Of a DNA stretch of 64,000 nt, positions 24,484 through 34,270 are shown piece after piece. Numbering within the stretch: the stretch's first letter is position 1; each line of letters begins with the position of its first letter. A program made the translations under genes and the position numbers. Origin of the DNA: Dyella halodurans (GTDB lineage Bacteria; Pseudomonadota; Gammaproteobacteria; Xanthomonadales; Rhodanobacteraceae); contig NZ_JAPDPF010000004.1 in assembly GCF_026283925.1 (NCBI RefSeq), positions 62,001 through 126,000 of the forward strand, read 5' to 3'. The notes beneath the pieces were generated by a model that saw only the letters and a list, made by a program, of their open reading frames with translations, was not told the DNA's origin and made no database searches.

Positions 24484-25998
24484 CTAAAGCCCCTCGACCT
24501 GCGGCGTGCGCAGGCGCACCAGGCGGTTGGCCAGCTCCAGTTCCCACGGCCGGTTGTACCGGCCGTAGCGATATCGCCAGCCGGCCATGGCGCTCAGGCC
24601 GCGCTTGGCCCAGGACGGCGAACGCAGGTCCTGCACGGTGGGATAGCGGCAGCGCAGCACGGTGACGAAGTCCTGGATACGCTGGCGCAACTTGTCGTCC
24701 AGCCAGGGCGCATCGGCGTGGCAGGTGTAGTTGACCCAACGTGGCTGCGCCCATTCTTCCGGCGTCGTCGGAAACACCACCGGTTCGCCGTTGAGGTCGA
24801 ACAGCGGTTTCCCGGGGCGCTTGGCGCGATCCTGCTCGTGCCTGCTGATCTCCGGCAGCGGCGTGTAGATGTAGATGACGACTTCCGACTGCGGATTGAT
24901 CCGCTTCAGCGTACGGATGAACTCGAACGTGTGCTCGGTCTCTTCTTCGGTATTTTCCGGCGGTGCGACCATGAAGGACAGCTCGGGGATCACGCCGTGG
25001 CGCCGGCACAGTTCGACCACCTCCATGGTCTGGTCCGGCCGCGTACCCTTGCGGATTTCCTTGAGCATCTGGCCGTTTGGTGACTCCGCGCCGATATACG
25101 CCATGCGTAGCCGACTCTTGCGCACCAGTTTCCACGCATGCTCCGACAGGTTCAGCAGCGCGTCCGAGCGGGCGAAGCACCACCAGGGCAGCTCGAATCT
25201 GGCCATCACTTCGAGCAGCGGAACCATGTCCTTTTCGCGATCGAAAAAGTTGTTGTCGAAGTACTGGACCGAGTCCGCACCGAGTTCGTGCTTGAGGTAG
25301 CTGAGGTCGCGTTCCAGTCGCTCCGCCGCGGGCAGCACAGTGGTGCCACCGAACATCGCGGCCACGCCGCAGAACGTGCAGCGGAAACGGCAACCCGTGG
25401 CCGCCTGGTGCGCGACGGTGCGTCGACCGAGATAGGTACGCGCCAGGTATCGACGAGGGTCACCGAGCTTGTGGTAGGGCAACACGAGTTCGGTGTCACC
25501 CAGGGTGAAGCGGCGGTTCGGATTGTGCACGATCGCGCCGTCGTGCTTCCACGACAGCCCACCGATCGTCGCCAGCTTCGCGTCGTCCTTGCGGCCTATC
25601 GCGGCGATCAGCTCCGGCAGCGATTCCTCGCCCTGCCCTCGGACCACGTAGTCGACGTAAGGCGCGCCCAGCGCCGCGTCCGTATTGAGCGTCGGGAAAT
25701 AACCGCCCCAAACGATCGGCACCGCCGGAAAGCGCTGGCGAATGGCCGTGGAGACGGCGATGGCCGGAGCAAGTTGCGGACCGCCCATGACGCTGATGCC
25801 GACCGCGTCGAAGGGCGTCGCCTCCATCGCACGCAAGCTGTCGTCGATGAAATTGCGATCGACGTTGCCATCGACGATCTGGCTGCTGCCGGTTCGCTCC
25901 AACGCCGCCGACAGGTGCAAGAGAGACAACGGAAAGCGCGCGCTGCGACGCGACGTGATGGTGGGGTTGATCAGTAGGGTGCGCGGTCCATGGGTCAT
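24484..25998 (-). CDS. B12-binding-type radical SAM protein
   Basis: A 504-residue BchE-like enzyme. The cobalamin-binding-like domain covers about 1-170 (GISVMGGPQLAPAIAVS, IVWGGYFPTLN, VVRGQGEESL). The radical SAM cluster follows with cysteines at 203, 207 and 210 (TGCRFRCTFC), and then the barrel segments FARSDALL, YIGAESPNG and ELSFMVAPPENTEEE. It is the second enzyme of this class in the window and has the same length as the one at 17.5-19 kb, though the two sequences clearly differ. Sitting between glycosyltransferase and methyltransferase genes, it may do a methylation or another radical step on a sugar or lipid part of the polysaccharide; no substrate can be named. Confidence 0.9.
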   Translation of the reverse strand: MTHGPRTLLINPTITSRRSARFPLSLLHLSAALERTGSSQIVDGNVDRNFIDDSLRAMEATPFDAVGISVMGGPQLAPAIAVSTAIRQRFPAVPIVWGGYFPTLNTDAALGAPYVDYVVRGQGEESLPELIAAIGRKDDAKLATIGGLSWKHDGAIVHNPNRRFTLGDTELVLPYHKLGDPRRYLARTYLGRRTVAHQAATGCRFRCTFCGVAAMFGGTTVLPAAERLERDLSYLKHELGADSVQYFDNNFFDREKDMVPLLEVMARFELPWWCFARSDALLNLSEHAWKLVRKSRLRMAYIGAESPNGQMLKEIRKGTRPDQTMEVVELCRRHGVIPELSFMVAPPENTEEETEHTFEFIRTLKRINPQSEVVIYIYTPLPEISRHEQDRAKRPGKPLFDLNGEPVVFPTTPEEWAQPRWVNYTCHADAPWLDDKLRQRIQDFVTVLRCRYPTVQDLRSPSWAKRGLSAMAGWRYRYGRYNRPWELELANRLVRLRTPQVEGL

Positions 25999-26023
25999 GG
26001 CGAGGGCCTGCAAATCGGAGTAG

Positions 26024-26728
26024 TCATGCTTCGCGCCGCAACTGGAAGACCAGGGCGACCGGAACCTCGAGCGCCCTGCGGTCGAAATGCGCACCAGCGG
26101 GGATGTCGGCCGGGTCGAGCATCGGCTCCAGCACCTGCTCGATGCGCAGCCCCTGCGCTGCGCAGGCCGCGTGCCAATGGCTGTACAGATGCTGCGTGTG
26201 CCGCACCGCGTAACGCTCGCCATCGGCCTTGAAATCACGCAACCAGCCAAGCGCATGCCCGATCGGATGCACGTCGCTGCACAGGATCCTGCCGTCGGGC
26301 CGGGTCACGCGGCGCAGCTCGGCCAGCGCCTGTTGCAGATTCCCGAGATGCCCGATGACCAGGCCACAGATCGTCAGGTTCGACCAGGCATCGGGCAGTG
26401 GTAGAGCATCCAGACGGCCTTGCAGCAAGGCGACCTCGGCCTTGGCGACCGGCTCGCGCGCACCTAGCTCGGCACGCGCCCGCTCCAGCATCTGCGGCGA
26501 AAGATCCACGCCAATCACGGATGCCGCACCGCGTCGCAGCGCATGCAACAGGTAGCGCCCGCTGCCGCATCCCGCGTCCAGCACGCGCCTACCCGCCAGC
26601 TCGGCAGGCATCAGGGTCAGCATGGCGCGCTCTTCGGCCTGCATCAGCGGATTGTGCGCGCGCGCCGGATACGCGGGCGCCCAAAGCGCGTAGGCCTCGG
26701 CAGCTTCGAGAATGGGCGTATCGGTCAT
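26024..26728 (-). CDS. SAM-dependent methyltransferase (UbiE/BioC-like)
   Basis: A 234-residue class I methyltransferase with SAM-binding VLDAGCGSGRYLLHAL, acidic VIGVDLSPQMLERA and post-motif LTICGLVIGHLGNLQQALAELRRVTRPDGRILCSDVHP. The start at 26728 gives the usual short N-terminus (EAYALWAPAYPARAHNPL), as in BioC-type enzymes. It overlaps the amidohydrolase stop by four bases. The substrate is unknown, but the neighbours suggest it acts on the same product as the radical SAM protein and the amidohydrolase. Confidence 0.9.
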   Translation of the reverse strand: MTDTPILEAAEAYALWAPAYPARAHNPLMQAEERAMLTLMPAELAGRRVLDAGCGSGRYLLHALRRGAASVIGVDLSPQMLERARAELGAREPVAKAEVALLQGRLDALPLPDAWSNLTICGLVIGHLGNLQQALAELRRVTRPDGRILCSDVHPIGHALGWLRDFKADGERYAVRHTQHLYSHWHAACAAQGLRIEQVLEPMLDPADIPAGAHFDRRALEVPVALVFQLRREA

Positions 26729-27957
26729 CGGCAGTGTGCCTCGACGGTGAGGCCGCTCGTGCGCGCCTGACAGCAGGTGGCAAGCTCGAGTCCAGGTTCC
26801 ATCGCGATCAACGCCGGGTCGGCCAGCGACTGCGCCAACAGCTTGGGCTTGCCATCCAGGATCACCGACACGGTGTCCACGCCGGCAGCCTGAAACCATT
26901 CGACGAAATCATGGTCCGCCATGCGGGGAACGCCATCGCGTATCACGGCGCGGATCTCGCTGCGCTGGATGCCGGCCAGGCTGTTCGCTTCGTCGCCGCC
27001 ACGATCCTCGACGATGACCATGTCCGCCCGCGCTCCCGGCGCCAGACTGCCATGCTGCGGCAAGCGCAGAATGCGGGCGGCATGTGTCGTGGCCATGTCC
27101 ACCAGTTGTGCCGGCGCGAGATCGCCCAAGGCCATCGCGCAACGCATTTCCTCGAGCAGGTCGCGTGAGCCGCTCAAGCGCGAATCGGTACCCAGGGCCA
27201 GCCGCCCCGCATCGAAGAGACGGCGCGGCGCTAGTGTCTTCCCGAGCAGGGCCAGATTGCTGGCCGGACACCAGACCACCGCCGCACCGGTGACCATGAT
27301 GCGGGCGATGTCCTGCTCCCGCAGGCCCACGCCATGGATCAACACGCTGTTGGCCGCCAGGCAGCCGAGCTGATCCAGCGCGGCCAACTCCGCCTGGGCC
27401 GTCGCATCCGTGCCTTCGGCCAGATGGATCATCCACGGCCGTTCGACAGCGGTGGCGAGGAAGCTTTCGCGCACCGGCGGCCCGTAACCGGGCCACCCCA
27501 GCGCATAGCTCCAGCCGAAATCCCGCAGCAGGGCCACGGGAAAATCCGCGGCATCCAGCACCGGGTGCCAGGGATCATGGTGGGCTACACAGGTCGCGCC
27601 GGCGAGCAGATTCTTCAGGCCGCCGTGCCTGAGCCGCAAGGGCTTGGGCCACTGCAGCGCGGCGCTGACTTCAGGCTCCTCGAAATGCGGCCGGAACGCT
27701 TCGATCCATGCATAGCTGTTCGGGAAAGGTGCTCCGGCGTTCAAGGGCGGCACGGCGTTGACGTGCAGGTGATCGTGCGCATTGATCAGCCCGGGGAAGA
27801 TCAGATGATCGCGAAGGTCGACCCGATAGCCCCATGCCGCAAGCGACGTGGCCACGTGTCCATGGCGGATCATCAGCGGCTCGCGCGACACACCTTCGGG
27901 CGTGATGGTGCCCGCGTGACACAGGCTGGTACTCGCGTTGGGCAGCAAGACATCCAC
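26725..27957 (-). CDS. Amidohydrolase/deaminase-superfamily metal hydrolase
   Basis: A 410-residue TIM-barrel hydrolase. Metal ligands are visible: His61 and His63 (GLINAHDHLH), a later His in MIHLAEG, a His in VLIHGVGL, and the Asp of LALGTDSR. The C-terminal small domain (GSLAPGARADMVIVED) completes the composite sandwich of the family. It resembles cytosine/guanine deaminases, SsnA and chlorohydrolases, which hydrolyse C-N bonds on heterocycles. Such an enzyme is not normally part of an O-antigen or capsule operon, so it hints at an amide- or heterocycle-containing component. Its stop and start overlap or abut its neighbours, so it is truly in the operon. Confidence 0.88.
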   Translation of the reverse strand: MDVLLPNASTSLCHAGTITPEGVSREPLMIRHGHVATSLAAWGYRVDLRDHLIFPGLINAHDHLHVNAVPPLNAGAPFPNSYAWIEAFRPHFEEPEVSAALQWPKPLRLRHGGLKNLLAGATCVAHHDPWHPVLDAADFPVALLRDFGWSYALGWPGYGPPVRESFLATAVERPWMIHLAEGTDATAQAELAALDQLGCLAANSVLIHGVGLREQDIARIMVTGAAVVWCPASNLALLGKTLAPRRLFDAGRLALGTDSRLSGSRDLLEEMRCAMALGDLAPAQLVDMATTHAARILRLPQHGSLAPGARADMVIVEDRGGDEANSLAGIQRSEIRAVIRDGVPRMADHDFVEWFQAAGVDTVSVILDGKPKLLAQSLADPALIAMEPGLELATCCQARTSGLTVEAHCR

Positions 27958-27961
27958 GGAC

Positions 27962-28897
27962 TTAACGCCGACGCATGACGATCAGGAAGTGATCGCCCAT
28001 ATTGCGCAACACCGGCAAGCCACCCAGGTGATCGTCGAGCCAGCCCAGCCGTTCGCACCAACGACGATGGCTGCGGTAGTAATCCACGAGGTAAGGCGGC
28101 GGCAGGAACAAACTCAGCGCCCGATAGTTCTCCAGCTCGAAGTGCTCGGCGAAGGCATGGTAGAACTCGCGTGGCAGGTAGTAATAGGTCCAGATGGTGT
28201 GCCGGTTCATGCCCACCGCCGTCGCACCGCGCCTGGTACGCACGGCCGCCCGCTTGAAACGACCTCGCAGCGCGTAATGAACCACTTCCCATGGACAGAT
28301 CCGGCCGATGACTGACAACACCAGGCGCCCGTTCGGGCGCAGCAGGCGTGCGCACTCGGCCGCGATGGACTGCATTTCCGGCACACAATTGAACGGCCCG
28401 AAATTCGAGTAGATGCCGTCGAACTCGCCCTGCAGCCGATCGAGCTGGTGTATGCCAAGGTGCGTCGCCGTTACGTGGGACTCCAGCCCGGCAGCGGCCG
28501 CGCGAAACTTGGTCCGTCCCACCATCTGTGGCGACCAGTCCGTGGCGGCGACCTGATAGCCGCAGCGCGCGAACTCGATGGCGTCGATGCCGGTGCCACA
28601 ACCCAGATCGAGCAGGCTCGATCCGGCCGGAATATGGTCGAGCACGCTTTCCCACAGGGAAACCCGCATGCGCTGGATAAGTTCGTTATTGCCACGCGGG
28701 CCATCGTAATCCGCCGCAACGCTGTCGAAGGCGCGCTGCGTATCCAGCAATTGGCTTTCGCCCAACGATGCTCCCCACGGACGCCGGCCGTCCATCCCGC
28801 TTGCCGGGTCCTGCTTATCGGCGCCGAAGCCGTGCTGCCCGCCCATTTCCATTCGCGCTCCACCGCCATGCCGTGCGTATCTGAACGTGAGTGCCAC
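27962..28897 (-). CDS. SAM-dependent methyltransferase
   Basis: A protein of up to 311 residues with SAM-binding motif SLLDLGCGTGIDAIEFARCGY, VAATDWSPQM, and YSNFGPFNCVPEMQSIAAECARLLRPNGRLVLSVIG. The N-terminal 50 residues have a Gly/Asp-rich extension (ALTFRYARHGGGARMEMGGQHG) and may be partly non-coding, but the GTG start at 28897 shares a base with the Wzz stop (TAGTG), a typical coupled start. ATG at 28852 or 28846 are alternatives. The C-terminal region is Tyr/Trp/His-rich (NRHTIWTYYYLPREFYHAF), like lipid or quinone methyltransferases. It sits in the polysaccharide operon. Confidence 0.86.
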   Translation of the reverse strand: MALTFRYARHGGGARMEMGGQHGFGADKQDPASGMDGRRPWGASLGESQLLDTQRAFDSVAADYDGPRGNNELIQRMRVSLWESVLDHIPAGSSLLDLGCGTGIDAIEFARCGYQVAATDWSPQMVGRTKFRAAAAGLESHVTATHLGIHQLDRLQGEFDGIYSNFGPFNCVPEMQSIAAECARLLRPNGRLVLSVIGRICPWEVVHYALRGRFKRAAVRTRRGATAVGMNRHTIWTYYYLPREFYHAFAEHFELENYRALSLFLPPPYLVDYYRSHRRWCERLGWLDDHLGGLPVLRNMGDHFLIVMRRR

Positions 28898-29814
28898 TAG
28901 GGATGGCTTTGGTTGAATGCCCTCTCACGAACGGCGCGCATCTCGTAGCTCCGTCGCAGCGCATTTCTCGCCACGGCAGCAAAAGCCCCGAGCCCCATCG
29001 CCGCCAGAATGCCCACGCCCCAGAACAGGCCGGGATTGGGGAATATCGGTCCCGCGGGCACATAGACGGGCCAGAGCAGCGACGTCTCGTACGTATAGCC
29101 CGCGCTGAGTCGGGTGAGCAGATCACTCCGCGTCGTCTGCAAGTTGCGGATTTCCTCGCCCCTGCTGGCGACGAGTACGCCGGCGAGCGACGAAGCCTGG
29201 CCGCTCTTGTCTCCGGCTTCTCCCCTGCCCGCGATCTGCAACAGCCGATCCCGCTCAGCCAGCGCGTCCTTCAGGTCGGCCTGCACCTCGTCCAGACGCG
29301 CACGCGCAAGGGCCAGCGTTGTCGCCTCCAGACCTTGGTGAACGATACGCAACTGGGCAACCGTGGCCTCGGCGAACTGGCGAGCCTGCTGCGCGGAGTC
29401 TGCGCGCACGGTCAAGCGGACCAGCGCACCCGCATATTGCACCTGATCGACCTTCAGGCTCCTGCGATAGAGCCCGGCCTCGCGGGAATCAACTGGCAGG
29501 CCGAGGCTGTGGATGACCTCGTCCTGAAACGCCTTCGTCTGCAATCGCTCGGCAACCCGTTGCAGTGGCTCAACCTTCGGGTCCTGCCCCTGGGGGACCT
29601 GGCCGACCTGGGCGATTTGTATCCACGCGGTCGCTTCCCACTGGCGCCTTGCCAGATGCATAAAGGCAAACGTGGCTGCCAGGACCAGCACCACCATGGC
29701 CAGCCACCACTTCCACTCGCGAACGAGGATTCGCCACATGTCGACCAGATAGATTTCGTCTCTTTCCATGGCATCGGACTCGTTCAAGGAATCAGGATGA
29801 GGGTTTTCCGGCAT
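28897..29814 (-). CDS. Wzz-type chain-length determinant (polysaccharide co-polymerase)
   Basis: A 305-residue inner-membrane protein with an N-terminal helix (KWWLAMVVLVLAATFAFMHLA), a periplasmic coiled-coil-rich domain and a second helix near the C-terminus (FWGVGILAAMGLGAFAAV) preceded by a Pro-rich segment (PAGPIFPNPG). This is the layout of Wzz proteins, which set the length of polymers built by Wzy. There is no cytoplasmic kinase domain, so it fits an O-antigen-like rather than a tyrosine-kinase capsule system. It overlaps the polymerase gene by 23 bases. Confidence 0.85.
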   Translation of the reverse strand: MPENPHPDSLNESDAMERDEIYLVDMWRILVREWKWWLAMVVLVLAATFAFMHLARRQWEATAWIQIAQVGQVPQGQDPKVEPLQRVAERLQTKAFQDEVIHSLGLPVDSREAGLYRRSLKVDQVQYAGALVRLTVRADSAQQARQFAEATVAQLRIVHQGLEATTLALARARLDEVQADLKDALAERDRLLQIAGRGEAGDKSGQASSLAGVLVASRGEEIRNLQTTRSDLLTRLSAGYTYETSLLWPVYVPAGPIFPNPGLFWGVGILAAMGLGAFAAVARNALRRSYEMRAVRERAFNQSHP

Positions 29815-30964
29815 CCGCCGGCCGCACGGAGATGTTCGGTCCGAAACCTAGCGCCCGCCGGTTCGGCAGCAGCCCCGCAAAAGCCTGAAGCACGAGGCAA
29901 ATGACGATGAAACCGACGTTCGTCCAGGTAAATGCCTGCGGAGCGAACGGCGACATCACGCAGACGTAGGACATGCGCAGGAAGATCAGCAGCGAAAACA
30001 GCGATACCCTGGGATACAGGCGCCGCACGCTCCAGCGCTGCACGACATAAAGCAGGACGATGGACATGATCGCGCCGAGCGGGCCGAGCGCGAGCAGGAA
30101 CGGCAGGAACTCCGAGCCGACATTGATGTTCGATGCATCCAGCGGAATATCGGTGCCCGCCGTGGCGATTGAACCGCTCATGGGAACGAGCTGGTTGATG
30201 AGGAAGGTCGAGTTCGAATAGTGCTTGGCCAACAGGGAAGCAAAGTTGTACGGACCCGCGCTCGCATAGAGCACGAGCCACCTGACCCCCACGGGCGCCG
30301 AGCGATACAGATCGCTGAACGGCAGCGCCACGGTGTCCAGGGTTCCGGAGCGCAGAATGCCGAGCACCGAGAACACCGATGCCCCGATGATCGCCAACAG
30401 GGTAACGGTCACCCAGGGCAGGCGTTTCGCCGGGTCTCGGCGGAAGATGATCACCAGCGCCGTCGCGAACAGCGCCGCAAAGATCCGGTTGCGGTCAATC
30501 ACCAGCACCGGGAAGGCAAAGCCGATCAAGATGAGTGCGTTGCGCAACCACTTGTTCCGGGTGCACAGCAGGCCGATGGGAGGAAGCACCCAGCACATAT
30601 CGGAGATATGCCGAACATGCGCTCGTCCGCCTTCCATCTGGGCATACGACGCGGGCGCGTCGATCAAGGGAATCGGAAACAGGGTCAGGTCGAGCGCACA
30701 GAACACGATGATCAGGCCGGCAAATCCGAGCGCCAGCAAAGACTCGCGCGTCCCCAGGTAATTCCTGGCGCGAAACTGCGCCGCCGACGGCAACCTCAAT
30801 CCAGAGAGCAAGTCGAACAACATGATGACCAGGGTGGTGACCAGCAGCAGCAGGATCCCCTCCAGGTAACCGGACGGAAGCTTGTAGGAGAGCAAGGTCA
30901 TCCCACAGGCGAACAACATGGGCACGCCCAGATAGATCGACGGAATGCGCAGGAGTCGCCTCAT
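29792..30964 (-). CDS. Wzy-like polysaccharide polymerase
   Basis: A 390-residue protein with about ten to twelve membrane helices and a large non-membrane loop in the second half (LFSDLYRSAPVGVRWLVLYASAGPYNF…NINVGSEFLPFLLALGPLG). That topology is typical of Wzy polymerases, which join lipid-linked repeat units in the periplasm; sequence conservation in this family is very low, so the call rests on topology and context. The ATG at 30964 gives a short cytoplasmic N-terminus before the first helix and overlaps the GT2 stop by four bases. Confidence 0.75.
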   Translation of the reverse strand: MRRLLRIPSIYLGVPMLFACGMTLLSYKLPSGYLEGILLLLVTTLVIMLFDLLSGLRLPSAAQFRARNYLGTRESLLALGFAGLIIVFCALDLTLFPIPLIDAPASYAQMEGGRAHVRHISDMCWVLPPIGLLCTRNKWLRNALILIGFAFPVLVIDRNRIFAALFATALVIIFRRDPAKRLPWVTVTLLAIIGASVFSVLGILRSGTLDTVALPFSDLYRSAPVGVRWLVLYASAGPYNFASLLAKHYSNSTFLINQLVPMSGSIATAGTDIPLDASNINVGSEFLPFLLALGPLGAIMSIVLLYVVQRWSVRRLYPRVSLFSLLIFLRMSYVCVMSPFAPQAFTWTNVGFIVICLVLQAFAGLLPNRRALGFGPNISVRPADAGKPSS

Positions 30965-31908
30965 GCTCCCTCCGCCAGATGCAGGGCGGCCCTCAGCTTG
31001 ATCCTGGTGGTCACGACCAGGGACAAGTAGACCAGGAGGTGAAACGCGAGTGGCCACAGTCGCCGCTGTAGAAACGAGATCTTGGCGCCGATGAAGTGCG
31101 ACTGCGCCTTGAGCAAGGTGCGATAGGGGTCGCTGAACAGCGGCACCCTGCGCAAGGCCACGCTTTGCGATTCGAGCAGGTTGAGGATCCTGGCCCGAGT
31201 GTCGCGCGTCCTGCTCAGGTTCGAACTGTGCAGGCGATACGCACAGACACAGACGTCGATGAAGCCGATCGCATCATGCGATGCCAGGCGCAGGAAGAAA
31301 TCCCAGTCATCAATGCGCAGGCTCTCGTTCCACCCCGCGACCGTTTCCAGTGAGCGCTTGCGAATCAGCGCCACCGGACCTCCGATCGCCCAGTGGCTGA
31401 TGACCGCCAGACGGATGCCTTCGTCGGACTGATACAGGCCCTTATTCGCGTGGTGCAGGTCGCACATGCCACTGTCAAACAGCTTCCTGCCGTCCTGATC
31501 GATCACCACCGAATCGCCGATCACCGCCCACTTGCGTGGGTGTTCGAGCAAGTAGTCCACCTGCGCATCGAGCCCGCCGGGCAGCAGATAGTCGTCGCTG
31601 GCGCCGAGCCGCAGGAATTCCCCATGGGCGCGCGCGGCCAGTTCATTCATGGTCGCGGCAATGCCGCGGTTGTCCCGGCGTACGTATTCAATCGGTATCT
31701 CTTCGCGATGCTGGTCGATCCATTCGGCGATCCGCTCACCGGTCCCGTCGGTCGATCCATCATCGATGATGACGAGCTCCTTGGCCTCATACGGATCTTC
31801 AAGCACGCTATCGAGGCAGCGCTTCACGAAACGCTCATGGTTGAACGCGGGTATCAGCACCGACACCAGGGGCGTCGGCGTGATTCTTATCGGTAATCCG
31901 CCGACCAT
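30961..31908 (-). CDS. GT2-family glycosyltransferase
   Basis: A 315-residue GT-A enzyme. It has SVLIPAFNHERFVKRCLDSVL, IIDDGSTDGT, the metal site RLGASDDYLLPGG, and the acceptor region ESLRIDDWDFFLRLASHDAIGF. A hydrophobic stretch near the C-terminus (LWPLAFHLLVYLSLVV) may attach it to the membrane. The start at 31908 overlaps the end of the wzx-like gene by 22 bases. It likely adds a sugar to the repeat unit, and belongs to the Wzx/Wzy operon. Confidence 0.9.
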   Translation of the reverse strand: MVGGLPIRITPTPLVSVLIPAFNHERFVKRCLDSVLEDPYEAKELVIIDDGSTDGTGERIAEWIDQHREEIPIEYVRRDNRGIAATMNELAARAHGEFLRLGASDDYLLPGGLDAQVDYLLEHPRKWAVIGDSVVIDQDGRKLFDSGMCDLHHANKGLYQSDEGIRLAVISHWAIGGPVALIRKRSLETVAGWNESLRIDDWDFFLRLASHDAIGFIDVCVCAYRLHSSNLSRTRDTRARILNLLESQSVALRRVPLFSDPYRTLLKAQSHFIGAKISFLQRRLWPLAFHLLVYLSLVVTTRIKLRAALHLAEGA

Positions 31909-33161
31909 TGCTCCAACCCTCCGAGATAGCGGCGCGCGACCACGATATTGAAAACGAGGTAGAGGAAATAATTCGTGGAGAACGCGTAGATCGCCCCCAC
32001 CAGACCGAAATGCGCGGTGAACGCATAGACCAGCACGAGATAGCTGGCCGCGAAGACGCATTCGGAAATGATGAAAAGCCGCGTCATGGCCTTGGCCAGC
32101 ATGAGATAGGAAAGGACGAATGACGCGATCTTGATGACGTCGCCAACCAGCTGTGGACCGTACAGTTCGTTGGCCTGCGAGAACTCGCCGCTGAACAGCA
32201 GGAGCGTCACCCAGGTCCGCAGGACGTAGACCGCCAGCGCCAGGCCCATCACCAGGGGCAGCAGGAAGCGGTAGGCATGGCGTAGTTCGAGCATCAGCGA
32301 TGCCCGGTCATTGATCGACGCGAGTTTCGGCAGATAGTAGATATTGATGGCGGATGTAATGAACAGCAGGTAGGCGTCGGACACCTTGCTCACGGCCTGC
32401 CAGTAACCCACATGCTGCCAGCCAAAGGCGCCGACGAGATGGTCGCGTACCGCGATATTGACCAGGGGCGGCAACAGGGCGGAGGTGAGCGTCATGGTCG
32501 AGAACGCGGCGAGCCGCGTGACCATTTCACGATCAAAGCGCACCCGCAGCATGCTGCGCTTGAAGTACGGGCTCCTCCACCACATCGGCAGACCAACCGC
32601 CAGCCATAGCGTCTGCCCCAGCACCAGGGCGAGCAGCGCCCCTTCCAGACTCAGCCACTGCGAAAGCCACACCACCATCGCGATATTGAGCGCGGAGCCG
32701 GCGATCTGGACGAGAGCGAGGCGGCGCACGTCCATGAAGCCATTGATGACGGCAATGATGTAGTTGGCCAAGGCGATGCCCAATTGGGCCACGGCGAGCA
32801 CACGGATCAGGGCCGCATAGCGAGCATCGCCGAGCAGCCACTGCGCCATCTGCGTGCTGAACAGCAAGGTGGCGGCGCCGATCACCAGCGAGGCGCCCAG
32901 CGCATACCACAGTGCCGCGCCCAGCAGCCGCGCCAGGCGTTGCGCGTCGTCACGGTATTCCGCCACATACTTGACCACGCCAGCCCCTATGCCGCCTCCG
33001 GCAAAAACCGCGAGCAGCGACATCAGGCTCATGAACTGACCCAGCTTGCCGACGCCCTCCGGCCCGGCGAACGAGGCCACCAGCTTGACCACGACCAGCC
33101 CGGCCAGCAGGCGCGCGCCGGTGGAGGCGGCCGTATAAAAGCTGGCGCGTGCGATGCTCAT
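31887..33161 (-). CDS. Wzx-type flippase
   Basis: A 424-residue integral membrane protein with about twelve helices, beginning with [40 protein letters not shown]. This is the Polysacc_synt fold of Wzx flippases, which move lipid-linked repeat units across the inner membrane. Loops are short and the C-terminal helices are separated by basic turns. The ATG at 33161 overlaps the aminotransferase stop (ATGA); the frame's earlier start only adds three residues. Because the sugar repeat built upstream probably includes a 3-acylamino-3,6-dideoxyhexose, this would be its transporter. Confidence 0.88.
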   Translation of the reverse strand: MSIARASFYTAASTGARLLAGLVVVKLVASFAGPEGVGKLGQFMSLMSLLAVFAGGGIGAGVVKYVAEYRDDAQRLARLLGAALWYALGASLVIGAATLLFSTQMAQWLLGDARYAALIRVLAVAQLGIALANYIIAVINGFMDVRRLALVQIAGSALNIAMVVWLSQWLSLEGALLALVLGQTLWLAVGLPMWWRSPYFKRSMLRVRFDREMVTRLAAFSTMTLTSALLPPLVNIAVRDHLVGAFGWQHVGYWQAVSKVSDAYLLFITSAINIYYLPKLASINDRASLMLELRHAYRFLLPLVMGLALAVYVLRTWVTLLLFSGEFSQANELYGPQLVGDVIKIASFVLSYLMLAKAMTRLFIISECVFAASYLVLVYAFTAHFGLVGAIYAFSTNYFLYLVFNIVVARRYLGGLEQWSADYR

Positions 33162-34270
33162 GGCGAGCACCCGAATGCCCGGCAGGCCTGGATCACCTGC
33201 TCCACCGCGTCGCCGGCCAAGGTTGGCCCGATCGGAAGGCTAAGCACCTCGCGATGCAGTCGGTCCGTCAGGGGCAGATGGATCCCCTGCAACATCGGGT
33301 ACGCCGGCTGCAGGTGCGGCGGTACGGGGTAATGCACCTGGCTCTGGATGCCGCGAGCCCGTAAATGGCGTTGCAGCGCATCGCGCTGGGAACTGCGCAC
33401 GACGAAAAGATGCCAGACATGCTGCTCTTCCTGCACCACCTCGGGAAGCAGGATGTCGGGCTGACGGATCGCCTCGCGATAGCGTCGCGCCACCAGGCGG
33501 CGCCTCTGGATATCCTCGTCCAGATACTTCAGCTTCACGCGCAGCATGGCCGCCTGCATCTCGTCGAGTCGCGAATTCACACCGCGAAACGGATGGTGAT
33601 ACTTCACGTCCGAGCCGTAATTGCGCAGTGCCGCCACGCGCGCGGCAAGTGCTGCGTCGTCGGTGACCACCGCGCCGCCATCGCCCAGGGCGCCAAGGTT
33701 CTTGGTGGGAAAAAAGCTGAAGCCAGCAGCATCCCCGAAGGAACCGGCCCTGCGCCCCTCTCTTATGGCGCCGTGCGCCTGCGCCGCGTCCTCGATCAGC
33801 AGCAAGCCATGCTGCTTGGCCACCGCAGCCAGGCCAGGCATGTCGGCCAGCTGGCCATACAGGTGCACGGCCATGATCGCGCGCGTCCGTGGGCCGATGG
33901 CGTCCTTCAGACGCGCCGGATCGATGTTGAATGTCGCAGGATCCGGCTCGACCGGAACGGGCACCAAGCGGTTCTCGGTGATGGCAAGAAAGCTCGCAAT
34001 GAAGGTGTTGCCCGGAACAAGGATCTCATCACCTTCTTCCAGCGCCCCCAGCTCCTTGTAGCCGCGCAGGATAAGTGACAACGCATCCAGGCCGTTGCCT
34101 ACGCCCACGGCATGACGGACGCCGCAGTAAGCGGCGAACTCCTGCTCGAAGGCAGCGACCTCCTCGCCAAGGATGTACCAGCCGGAATCGATGACTCGCG
34201 CGGCCGCCGCCTTCAGCTCGTCGGCATAGCGCGCATTCAACTCCCTCAGGTTCAGGAATGGCACGTCCAT
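33158..34270 (-). CDS. DegT/DnrJ-family sugar 3-aminotransferase (FdtB/QdtB-like)
   Basis: A 370-residue PLP enzyme. It opens with [19 protein letters not shown] and has the PLP-binding region [10 protein letters not shown], then [18 protein letters not shown] with the Schiff-base lysine in TKN. Later come [27 protein letters not shown] and HVWHLFVV. The sequence style matches aminotransferases making dTDP-3-amino-3,6-dideoxyhexoses (FdtB for Fuc3N, QdtB for Qui3N). It fits the FdtA-like isomerase and acyltransferase at 36-37 kb. The ATG at 34270 overlaps the stop of the previous gene (TGATG). Confidence 0.88.
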   Translation of the reverse strand: MDVPFLNLRELNARYADELKAAAARVIDSGWYILGEEVAAFEQEFAAYCGVRHAVGVGNGLDALSLILRGYKELGALEEGDEILVPGNTFIASFLAITENRLVPVPVEPDPATFNIDPARLKDAIGPRTRAIMAVHLYGQLADMPGLAAVAKQHGLLLIEDAAQAHGAIREGRRAGSFGDAAGFSFFPTKNLGALGDGGAVVTDDAALAARVAALRNYGSDVKYHHPFRGVNSRLDEMQAAMLRVKLKYLDEDIQRRRLVARRYREAIRQPDILLPEVVQEEQHVWHLFVVRSSQRDALQRHLRARGIQSQVHYPVPPHLQPAYPMLQGIHLPLTDRLHREVLSLPIGPTLAGDAVEQVIQACRAFGCSP

